In this document: positions 1-5,434 of the stretch, one piece after another
Layout: each line of letters starts with the position of its first letter
Position numbering within the stretch: the stretch's first letter is position 1
Source of the DNA: Flavobacteriales bacterium
GTDB lineage: Bacteria > Bacteroidota > Bacteroidia > Flavobacteriales_D > Crocinitomicaceae
Reading direction: 5' to 3'
NCBI GenBank assembly: GCA_009926905.1
Contig: RFNX01000353.1
Coordinates: 1 to 5,434, forward strand
DNA: 5,434 nt
Made by a program: the position numbers and the translations under genes
The notes under the pieces: model-generated
What the model saw: the letters and a program-made list of their open reading frames with translations, nothing else
Database searches by the model: none
What the model was told of the DNA's origin: nothing

Positions 1-1179
1 GGAAATACTTATTCAGGCTACAATTATTCATTTTTAACTGATAAAGTGGTTGGAAGTTTTCTTGAGAATTACCGCGATTCATTAAGAGAAGTAACGATGA
101 ATCCTCAAAATTTTGAATACAATCAATGGGTTGGTTCCTCTTATAAATACCAAGAACATCAAAGTTCTGGATTTGCGATGTTTTCGTATGCACATAAGAA
201 AATTGCGCTACTTGGTGGCGTGCGTGTTGAACATACTTATTTAATTGAAACATCTGATACCCTCACAACCCAAATAGCTTTTGATTCAACTAGCAATACG
301 TACTACTATGTTCCAAAATCAATCACAATTTACAAACCTTATATTGGTATTTTACCGTCGCTTCATTTCAATTGGTTTATTAACTCAAAAAGCAATTTAA
401 AAATAGGCTTGAGTGAAACAATGCACCGTCCTAATTTTGAAGAAACGAAACCTGGTCATGCAGTTATTCGCTACAACGATCTAGATTTTACTTTTGGGAA
501 TCCAAATTTGAAGCCTGTTTTTTCGCGAAATATTGACATAGATTATGAGCGTTATTTTTCAGAGAATGGAATGTTTGCTATAGGAGGTTATTTTAAATCC
601 ATAAAAGACCATATTTATGCTTTGTCCACTCCAAATACAGATCCTATTTCAGGAGCAACAATGCGTTATTACGGCAATGCGTCCAATTCATGGTTAGGAG
701 GAATTGAATTGTTTTTATGTAGCAAATTTGGATTCATTCATCCGAAATTAAAGAATTGGGGATTTCGATTAAACGCATCATATAGCGATTCTAGAATGAA
801 AATTGTAGGAAGATCTACCAATCAACGTATGACCAAACAAATGCCATTTTTAGGATCGTTGAATTTGTTTTATGAAAGCGATGCCTTTGAGTTTAATGCC
901 AACTTGAGTTATACATCTAGATATTTGAATGAAATCAATTTGGTGTACTTAAATGGGGACTTATTGCACAAAAACGACGATTTTGATACGTATATGAATC
1001 AATTTATTAATCTAGAATCTTCGTTTTTAGTTAAGTTAAAAAAAGGAATAAAAATCAAAGCTGAACTTGGGAATCTTTTGAATTATCCCGAAACAAAATC
1101 TAGAGGTAAAAATTGGAGAACACTCAATAAAGAGTATTTTGGACTAAGAGGAGAATTTGCTGTGATTTTTGAATTGTAG
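1..1179 (+). CDS. TonB-dependent outer-membrane receptor, C-terminal part (5' partial)
   Basis: The reading frame is open from base 1 to the TAG at 1177-1179, so the gene starts upstream of the window; the GTG at 46 is an internal valine, not a start. The 392 residues seen are C-terminal beta-barrel strands with alternating aromatic and polar residues. Family signatures include GVRVEHTY (about residues 73-80 of the visible part), the strand-turn RPNFEETKP (143-151), then GNPNLKP (166-172) followed by a 'N-I-D-I-D-Y-E-R-Y-F' strand and 'G-Y-F-K-S-I-K-D-H-I-Y'. This order (RP..., GNPxLKP, E-Y-F, FYKxIxxxI) is typical of TonB-dependent receptors, especially the TonB-Xanth-Caul-like group. Near the end, NLLNYPE and 'YFGLRGEFAVIFEL' match the usual last strands, although the final residue is Leu rather than the common Phe. 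The plug and TonB box are outside the window, so the ligand cannot be told. It faces the hydrolase gene tail to tail. Confidence 0.88.
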   Translation, partial: GNTYSGYNYSFLTDKVVGSFLENYRDSLREVTMNPQNFEYNQWVGSSYKYQEHQSSGFAMFSYAHKKIALLGGVRVEHTYLIETSDTLTTQIAFDSTSNTYYYVPKSITIYKPYIGILPSLHFNWFINSKSNLKIGLSETMHRPNFEETKPGHAVIRYNDLDFTFGNPNLKPVFSRNIDIDYERYFSENGMFAIGGYFKSIKDHIYALSTPNTDPISGATMRYYGNASNSWLGGIELFLCSKFGFIHPKLKNWGFRLNASYSDSRMKIVGRSTNQRMTKQMPFLGSLNLFYESDAFEFNANLSYTSRYLNEINLVYLNGDLLHKNDDFDTYMNQFINLESSFLVKLKKGIKIKAELGNLLNYPETKSRGKNWRTLNKEYFGLRGEFAVIFEL

Positions 1180-1182
1180 TGT

Positions 1183-1226
1183 GCTTTTCCTCGTTATTTT
1201 CACTCAAAAGATAACGGAAGCTTTTT
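1183..1226 (+). terminator. Possible hairpin terminator between convergent genes
   Basis: Bases 1192-1200 (CGTTATTTT) can pair with 1208-1216 (AAGATAACG), giving a 9-bp stem with one T-G wobble and a 7-base loop. An outer arm GCTT (1183-1186) can pair with AAGC (1218-1221) across an asymmetric internal loop. Five T residues (1222-1226) follow on the plus strand, so it would end transcription of the receptor gene. On the minus strand no T-run follows the stem, so use by the hydrolase gene is less likely. The right arm lies inside the hydrolase coding end. The stem is AT-rich and weak. Confidence 0.38.
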
Positions 1227-2450
1227 AACAATTTCACCAAGTTTTGTTTCCAACTTCATAATTTTGATTCCAGAAATTTCTGTTTTAAGTAAGTATTCTT
1301 TATTACTCATAACTTCTATAACAAATGGAATTCTTCTACCTGTTAAGTCCATTAAACTTAAAGATTCAGGAATGATTTCACCAATTATTCTATAAGAATT
1401 TAGTCCAATGGATTGTATTTTAATGAGATCCTTTAATTCGTTGAATCCTAGTATCGAAACTTGTACCTCGATAGTGGATGTGTCGTTACCGCAAGGACCT
1501 TCGCCAATTAACTGAACTGAAAAAATTCCATTATTTCCAAAAGTATGAAGAGGATTAACTTCTGTTGAAACCGTTCCATCACCAAAGTCCCAAGTATAAT
1601 TTTCAATGTGAGAAGCATTTGATGAAAATTGGTAACTTCCAGTAGATTGATTAAAAGAGTAAGTGATATTCACGGAAGAAAGTGAATCTGAATGAACCAA
1701 TTTCCAAGTTGATAAACTGTCCAGAACTGTTAATTTGGCAACGTTTTGAAGAATTTGTGCAGTTGCTACATCCAATGTTCCAATATAGCTTGCGCCTTCA
1801 GGTGATTTATGAAAGAGTGAACTGTAAAATACACATGCATTCAAATAAGTACCTTCAAAACTTGGATGAGAACCGTCTGATGAAAACAAATTAATTGTTG
1901 GATAATTGTCACGAACATATTTCCAAGCTGGACCAGCTGCAGCAACACTAGCATTTGTATTTTCAGCAATTCGAAGGTAGGCATCTCTTAATCGCTGATT
2001 CATCTTATCAAAAGTATTGATTGAATCCCATTGTGGATCGCCAACTTGACGTCCCCAAGTCATAAAATACATCACTTGTGAACATTCATTATTCGCATAA
2101 ACCGAATCTGCTAATTGAACTGCAAACGGCAAAGTACTTGTGTTTACTTGATCGTAGGGAAAACTAGCTTCTTGACTTTGACCTTGCAACACCACATAAT
2201 TCCAATCTGTCAAATGTATTTTTGAAAAAGTAATGGGATCATTCACATGACTTTGGAACGTATATCCGCCATTTGTTTTAGAAGCCACCGCAACAATATC
2301 TCCTTTTGATTGAGCAAGATTTTTAAGAACAGTTGGTAAATCGAAGGTATAAACGTAGCTGTTACCAATAAACAAAACGGATAAACTGTCTTGTGAAAAG
2401 GATTGAAAAACAAAGTTTAACACAAAACTTAAAGTGATAAAAATGCGCAT
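1200..2450 (-). CDS. Secreted SGNH/GDSL-like hydrolase with PKD domain and putative type IX sorting tail
   Basis: This 416-residue protein probably hydrolyses an ester or acetyl group outside the cytoplasm; the substrate is unknown. Residues 1-20 form a signal peptide (MRIF, hydrophobic core, then FSQ before Asp21). The catalytic domain (about 22-245) has the SGNH layout: block I LFIGNSY with candidate nucleophile Ser31, a GGYTF segment (61-65) near block II, LQGQSQ (88-93) in place of block III, a conserved-looking MTWGR stretch (130-134), and SDGSHPS (191-197) with Asp192 and His195 as the other triad members. It resembles DUF4886-type SGNH proteins of Bacteroidota. A PKD domain (about 262-332) carries the hallmark WDFGDGT (287-293). 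The last 70 residues (SLSLMDLTGRR, then ISGIKIMKLE and IVKKL) look like a divergent type A sorting domain of type IX secretion. ATG at 2450 is chosen because the signal peptide begins there; the leader is A/T-rich with no Shine-Dalgarno. It lies 16 bases after the dehydrogenase stop, probably in the same operon. Confidence 0.85.
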   Translation of the reverse strand: MRIFITLSFVLNFVFQSFSQDSLSVLFIGNSYVYTFDLPTVLKNLAQSKGDIVAVASKTNGGYTFQSHVNDPITFSKIHLTDWNYVVLQGQSQEASFPYDQVNTSTLPFAVQLADSVYANNECSQVMYFMTWGRQVGDPQWDSINTFDKMNQRLRDAYLRIAENTNASVAAAGPAWKYVRDNYPTINLFSSDGSHPSFEGTYLNACVFYSSLFHKSPEGASYIGTLDVATAQILQNVAKLTVLDSLSTWKLVHSDSLSSVNITYSFNQSTGSYQFSSNASHIENYTWDFGDGTVSTEVNPLHTFGNNGIFSVQLIGEGPCGNDTSTIEVQVSILGFNELKDLIKIQSIGLNSYRIIGEIIPESLSLMDLTGRRIPFVIEVMSNKEYLLKTEISGIKIMKLETKLGEIVKKLPLSFE

Positions 2451-2466
2451 AAAAAAAGTTTAGTTA

Positions 2467-3225
2467 TTACTTCTTCCAAAGAACTGTAGCTGCGGCTTGA
2501 GCAGTGGGCATAATCGTTAAATCATTGATAGTTACGTGCGCAGGGCGCGAAGCAACAAACCAAATTGTTTCAGCAATATCTTGCGCTAAAAGTGGATCAT
2601 AACCCTCATAAACAGCATCAGCAGTTTTGGAATCGCCTTTAAAACGAACAATTGAGAATTCGGTTGCCGCAGCGCCTGGTGCAATATTCGTCACTTTGAT
2701 ACCGTATTCAACTAAATCGATGCGCATCGCTTGTGAAAGTGCATCAACAGCGTGTTTGGTAGCACAATAAACATTTCCTCCAGCGTACACCTCTTTACCT
2801 GCGATGCTTGCAATATTGATAATTTGTGCGTTTCCATTGGCTTTTAAAAACGGAATCATAGCTTTAGAAACGTAAAGTAATCCTTTTACATTCGTATCAA
2901 TCATGCGTTCCCAATCGTCCGTTAAGCCTTTGTCAATCGGACCTCGCCCAACTGCTAAACCTGCATTATTCACTAAAATCCGTATGTTGTTTTTAACGTT
3001 TTCTGGAAGCGATTCAACAGCTTTATTTACATCAGCTTCAATGCGCACATCACAACAAAGTGTTTCGACAGCAACATTTTCTGAACTTAATGCTGCCTTC
3101 AATTTTTCCAAGCGTTCTTCACGTCGCGCCATCAAAACCAATGAAAAACCGTTTTGAGCAAAAATACGTGCTGTAGCTTCTCCAAATCCTGAAGTAGCGC
3201 CTGTTATAAAAACGAATGAAGCCAT
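2467..3225 (-). CDS. ydfG: NADP-dependent short-chain dehydrogenase, YdfG family
   Basis: A 252-residue classical short-chain dehydrogenase/reductase, cytoplasmic. It matches the Escherichia coli YdfG type (about 248 residues), an NADP-dependent 3-hydroxy acid dehydrogenase that acts on L-allo-threonine and serine and reduces malonic semialdehyde. Visible motifs: cofactor-binding TGATSGFG (8-15); Arg34-Arg35 after the second strand, which favours NADP over NAD; Asp59 in CCDV; NNAG (86-89); and the catalytic tetrad Asn112, Ser140, Tyr153 and Lys157 (YCATK). Family-specific stretches are AGLAVG (88-93), YAGGNVY (147-153), TEFSIVRFKGD (188-198) and the C-terminal PAHVTIN and IMPTAQ segments, all recalling YdfG closely. 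The ATG at 3225 sits directly before the first beta strand. The gene overlaps the 3' end of the upstream membrane protein by 22 bases, which suggests translational coupling. The family call is firm; the physiological substrate in this organism is not shown. Confidence 0.93.
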   Translation of the reverse strand: MASFVFITGATSGFGEATARIFAQNGFSLVLMARREERLEKLKAALSSENVAVETLCCDVRIEADVNKAVESLPENVKNNIRILVNNAGLAVGRGPIDKGLTDDWERMIDTNVKGLLYVSKAMIPFLKANGNAQIINIASIAGKEVYAGGNVYCATKHAVDALSQAMRIDLVEYGIKVTNIAPGAAATEFSIVRFKGDSKTADAVYEGYDPLLAQDIAETIWFVASRPAHVTINDLTIMPTAQAAATVLWKK

Positions 3226-4535
3226 AGAATGATTTTATTTTGACGAATAGTTTGAGGTAATTTTGATGCGTCGAAAAAGAGCAATGCAACAATTACTAAG
3301 AATGGAATTGCTGGAATTTTATAGCGAACAATTGCTCCAATGATAGGCGTTGTCAGACCAATGATAACGAACAATAAAACAGAAAACGTTAGGCAAAAAA
3401 AGACAAATTTCCATTGCTTCAGTTGCACATTTTTTCGATAGAACCAGCTTGCAAAAAGAATTAGAATGATGAAAAAATTCTCAAATAATGGCGGATAGAA
3501 GAGAATGCCTTTCAATTCCGTTGGCCAAGGACGTGTCAGAGTATTCACCAAGGCTTTAGGACTTGCTTTCAAAAACGACCACAAATTTGGCTCTAAATAA
3601 TCCATTTGAATCGAACTATTGGCTTTTAAGAACTTGGCTAAATTGATGAAATCACCTTGTTTCGCTGCCATGATGTTCAGGAAATTATAAGTAGGAACGA
3701 GGTAACCAATCAACAATGCAAGTAACAAGCATCCAATCGTTGTAGCAATATACACCAAAATTGTTTTTTTCGTTTTTTGAGAAATCCACCAACCAATAAT
3801 CGCAGGAATAAACGCCACAAAAACATAGAATTTCATAATGATTAAAATGGGCAATAAGCCAATCAACCAAAGATAGGTAGTCAATTTTCGATGTCCATTC
3901 ATCACTTTATAGAAGTTCCAGCTAAAGGAGCCCAAAGCAAAAATCAGAATCGATTCTTTTAAAATTCCTGCACTCCAAAAAACAACAGAAGGAATTAAAA
4001 ACACCGCTAAATAGGCTTTCCATTTACTTTCAGAAACCGTCAAAAACAACTTTGCCAACGAGTAAGAACCCAAGAAAGTTAAGAAGTTGAAAAACAAACT
4101 GTGAACGTGGTAATTCCCAAAAGAGAAAATACGAATGACTGCATTTATGCGTATCACCAAACGATTATCATTCAACAAGCCATTGTCATACGAACGGTAC
4201 CAATTGAACATTTTTGAGTAATATTCTTTCAAGAAATAATCGTTTTCACAGTCGATTCCGAGTAACATTTTAAAAAAGTCAACGGGTTTGTACCAAAGTG
4301 CCTCGTACAAATATTTGCTATCGTCGAAATATTTAAACGTATCTGCTTCCATTCTTACAGGATAGTAATACGTGTAGATGAGGTAAATCACCAATCCACT
4401 GAAAGCTTTTAAGATAAATGCGAATTGCAGTGCTGTTTTACTAAATCCAGCCGTTTTGAAATAATTCAAATACCCAATCACCCACAAAAAGAAAATGAGA
4501 TAGGCAAGTGGCAGTAGAATTGGCAAAAATTGCAT
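3204..4535 (-). CDS. Polytopic membrane protein of unknown function, GT-C/polymerase-like
   Basis: I do not recognise a characterised family. The protein (443 residues from ATG at 4535; a GTG directly before it at 4538 could add one residue) is an integral inner-membrane protein with about ten hydrophobic segments. Counted from that GTG as residue 1, they lie near 5-25, 37-57, 145-165, 174-190, 193-210, two in 221-252, 259-283, 353-366, 376-395 and 398-423. A long polar, aromatic-rich loop (about 59-143) follows the second segment and opens with MEADTFKYFDDS (63-74). This acidic pair (Glu64, Asp66) near a first loop, plus FWSAGILKES (187-196) and RYKIPAIP (405-412) at the last segment, resembles GT-C glycosyltransferases and O-antigen-polymerase-like proteins that use polyprenyl-linked sugars. 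That functional idea is inference; a membrane protein of another kind is possible. It is the first gene of the presumed operon with ydfG and the SGNH hydrolase, and its stop lies inside ydfG. Confidence 0.85.
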   Translation of the reverse strand: MQFLPILLPLAYLIFFLWVIGYLNYFKTAGFSKTALQFAFILKAFSGLVIYLIYTYYYPVRMEADTFKYFDDSKYLYEALWYKPVDFFKMLLGIDCENDYFLKEYYSKMFNWYRSYDNGLLNDNRLVIRINAVIRIFSFGNYHVHSLFFNFLTFLGSYSLAKLFLTVSESKWKAYLAVFLIPSVVFWSAGILKESILIFALGSFSWNFYKVMNGHRKLTTYLWLIGLLPILIIMKFYVFVAFIPAIIGWWISQKTKKTILVYIATTIGCLLLALLIGYLVPTYNFLNIMAAKQGDFINLAKFLKANSSIQMDYLEPNLWSFLKASPKALVNTLTRPWPTELKGILFYPPLFENFFIILILFASWFYRKNVQLKQWKFVFFCLTFSVLLFVIIGLTTPIIGAIVRYKIPAIPFLVIVALLFFDASKLPQTIRQNKIILWLHSFL

Positions 4536-4540
4536 CACTG

Positions 4541-4548
4541 CAAAAGTA
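4541..4548 (-). promoter_or_regulatory. Candidate Bacteroidota -7 promoter element (TAnnTTTG)
   Basis: Read on the minus strand the bases are TACTTTTG, an exact match to the TAnnTTTG -7 consensus of Bacteroidota primary-sigma promoters. It sits only five bases before the ATG of the membrane protein gene, so transcription would begin at or next to the start codon. No clear TTG/TTTG -33 element is seen at the usual distance upstream; only a T-rich TTTTC stretch is present. An eight-base match with four fixed T/G positions in AT-rich DNA can arise by chance. Confidence 0.38.
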
Positions 4549-4618
4549 CGTTTTTTAAGTTTTAGAAAATTGGTTGATGAAAAACCTTGTTTCGCGCACT
4601 TTTATTATTCTCGACGAA

Positions 4619-4631
4619 AGTAATTATTACT
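4619..4631. promoter_or_regulatory. 13-base palindrome in the intergenic region
   Basis: AGTAATTATTACT is a perfect inverted repeat with six-base half-sites around a single central base. It lies 83 bases upstream of the membrane protein ATG and 48 bases after the eda stop. It could be an operator for a dimeric regulator. It is too short-looped to be a good terminator hairpin and is not followed by a T-run. AT-rich sequence makes chance occurrence plausible. Confidence 0.18.
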
Positions 4632-4679
4632 GCATTCTACATTTCAATTCACTTTCAACTTTCCTCTTTCAGTTTACCA

Positions 4680-5243
4680 CTATTTCAACATCCACGATCC
4701 ACCAACCGAAAGAATGTTCTTTTCGTTTAGATAATCCATGTAAGTAGCTTGAGTGATTCCTCCTGTTGGACAAAATTTTACATGTGGAAACAATTGACCA
4801 TAAGCTTTTAGCGCTTCAATACCACCTGATAAATTGGCAGGGAAAAACTTGAAAAACGTACAGTCTAATTCTAAACCAATCATTATTTCGCTAACTGTAG
4901 AAACACCAGGAATAAAGGCAATGCCAGACGCGTGCAATTCAGCTGCTAATTTTTCTGTCAAACCTGGCGAAACAATAAAATCAACACCAATTGCTTTCAT
5001 TTCATCAACTTGTTCTTTGCGAATAACCGTTCCAACACCAACACTGAAATTCGGAATGTTCATAGCTTTGATAGCACGCAATGCTTCGTAAGCGTATTCA
5101 GTTCTCAAAGTTACCTCGATGCAATGGATGTTTGCGTCCTGAATTTTCGCCATTATTTTCAGCAATTCTTCTTCGTTGTGAATCGTTGCAACTGGAATTT
5201 GTGGATTGCTACGTAAAATGTGTTCTATGCCGTTTTGTGTCAT
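4680..5243 (-). CDS. eda: KDPG aldolase (2-dehydro-3-deoxy-6-phosphogluconate aldolase), short C-terminus
   Basis: This cytoplasmic class I aldolase cleaves KDPG to pyruvate and glyceraldehyde-3-phosphate, the last specific step of the Entner-Doudoroff pathway; the family often also acts on 4-hydroxy-2-oxoglutarate. The 187 residues follow the Eda TIM-barrel: IPVATI (16-21), IEVTLRT (42-48) with catalytic Glu43 and Arg47, GVGTV (69-73), FIVSPG (89-94), IPGVST (111-116), FFKFFPA (130-136) with Schiff-base Lys132, PTGGI (159-163) and GGSW (181-184). The protein stops three residues after GGSW, whereas typical members (E. coli, 213 residues) carry about 30 more, forming the last helix. I chose ATG at 5243; an in-frame TTG at 5249 would overlap the edd stop. 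The ATG is two bases after that stop, so the pair is co-transcribed and probably translationally coupled. The leader has no Shine-Dalgarno. Active-site residues are all present, so it may be functional despite the short end. Confidence 0.93.
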   Translation of the reverse strand: MTQNGIEHILRSNPQIPVATIHNEEELLKIMAKIQDANIHCIEVTLRTEYAYEALRAIKAMNIPNFSVGVGTVIRKEQVDEMKAIGVDFIVSPGLTEKLAAELHASGIAFIPGVSTVSEIMIGLELDCTFFKFFPANLSGGIEALKAYGQLFPHVKFCPTGGITQATYMDYLNEKNILSVGGSWMLK

Positions 5244-5245
5244 AA

Positions 5246-5434
5246 TCAAAGAATAAATGATGCACCTTCTTCGCTTGAAGTAACTTGATGGCGCAAGTTG
5301 TTAAATAATTCTCTACCAAATCCTTGCGTTCTTACGTTTTTCGTTCTGGCAGGGCGCGTTTCCATTTCTGGTGACAAACAAGTGAGTGTACCTGCAGTTG
5401 CGTCCAAACGAATGATGTCGCCTGTTTGAATTTT
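5246..5434 (-). CDS. edd: 6-phosphogluconate dehydratase, C-terminal end (5' partial)
   Basis: The frame is open from the right edge of the window to a TGA at 5248-5246, giving the last 62 residues. These contain GDIIRLDATAGTL (residues 5-17 of the fragment), typical of the C-terminal domain of the IlvD/Edd dehydratase family, and then FGRELFNNLRHQV with EEGASFIL at the very end. The GxGRELFxxLR...E-GA ending is characteristic of Edd rather than of dihydroxy-acid dehydratase (IlvD). The enzyme dehydrates 6-phosphogluconate to KDPG and needs an iron-sulfur cluster, whose ligands lie outside the window. Immediate adjacency to eda, the next enzyme in the pathway, strongly supports the assignment. 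The gene start and its promoter are beyond the right edge. Confidence 0.9.
   Translation of the reverse strand, partial: KIQTGDIIRLDATAGTLTCLSPEMETRPARTKNVRTQGFGRELFNNLRHQVTSSEEGASFIL

Noticed and set aside
46..48. GTG as the start of the receptor gene
   Set aside because: The same frame is open to base 1 and upstream codons read as a typical barrel strand; a 377-residue protein without plug domain would be abnormal. The gene is simply cut by the window edge.
1682..1894. Plus-strand open frame of 70 codons
   Set aside because: It lies wholly antisense within the SGNH hydrolase gene, has no recognisable domain, and is explained as a shadow of that gene.
2903..3157. Plus-strand open frame of 84 codons
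   Set aside because: It is antisense to ydfG across its conserved NNAG region; composition is that of a complementary-strand shadow.
3685..3870. Minus-strand open frame of 61 codons rich in Trp, Cys and Tyr
   Set aside because: It is an out-of-frame reading of the membrane protein gene; the unusual composition comes from shifted hydrophobic codons.
4536..4679. A tRNA, small RNA or short gene in the intergenic region
   Set aside because: No cloverleaf, no long stem and no convincing open frame could be seen in these 144 bases.
4834..5216. Two overlapping plus-strand open frames within eda
   Set aside because: Both are antisense to strongly conserved eda sequence and show no domain or signal of their own.
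5247..5249. TTG as the start of eda
   Set aside because: It would overlap the edd stop codon and add only two residues; the ATG at 5243 fits the family start and gives a two-base gap.
5246..5434. Assignment of the right-edge fragment to dihydroxy-acid dehydratase (IlvD)
   Set aside because: The same superfamily was considered, but the FGRELFNNLR ending and the adjacent eda favour edd.

Overview
The window looks like chromosomal DNA of a member of the Bacteroidota, most likely a flavobacterium-like or Crocinitomicaceae-like organism. This rests on AT-rich DNA, start codons preceded by A/T-rich leaders with no Shine-Dalgarno sequence, a TonB-dependent outer-membrane receptor, a secreted PKD-domain protein with a tail resembling a type IX secretion signal, and a TAnnTTTG-type promoter element. 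Placement below phylum level is inference.

Layout. Bases 1-1179 (+) are the last 392 codons of a TonB-dependent receptor whose N-terminus lies off the left edge. It converges on three minus-strand genes that read right to left: a polytopic membrane protein with glycosyltransferase-C-like features (4535-3204), a YdfG-type short-chain dehydrogenase (3225-2467) and a secreted SGNH/GDSL-like hydrolase with a PKD domain (2450-1200). The first two overlap by 22 bases and the last two are 16 bases apart, so they probably form one operon. A short intergenic region (4536-4679) holds a candidate promoter element almost touching the start codon, plus a small palindrome. To its right, still on the minus strand, are KDPG aldolase (eda, 5243-4680) and the C-terminal end of 6-phosphogluconate dehydratase (edd, 5434-5246, entering from the right edge), separated by two bases.

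How the genes work together. edd and eda are the two signature steps of the Entner-Doudoroff pathway: 6-phosphogluconate is dehydrated to KDPG, which is then cleaved to pyruvate and glyceraldehyde-3-phosphate. The three-gene set on the left mixes a membrane protein, a cytoplasmic NADP-type dehydrogenase and an exported hydrolase, and no single pathway is evident. The receptor is a separate transcription unit that ends against the hydrolase gene, with a possible shared hairpin terminator in the 20-base gap.

Most of the window is ordinary. The points that merit a second look are the short C-terminus of Eda, the uncharacterised membrane protein and its tight coupling to ydfG, and the possible leaderless promoter. 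I see no CRISPR array, insertion sequence, tRNA, rRNA or defence system.
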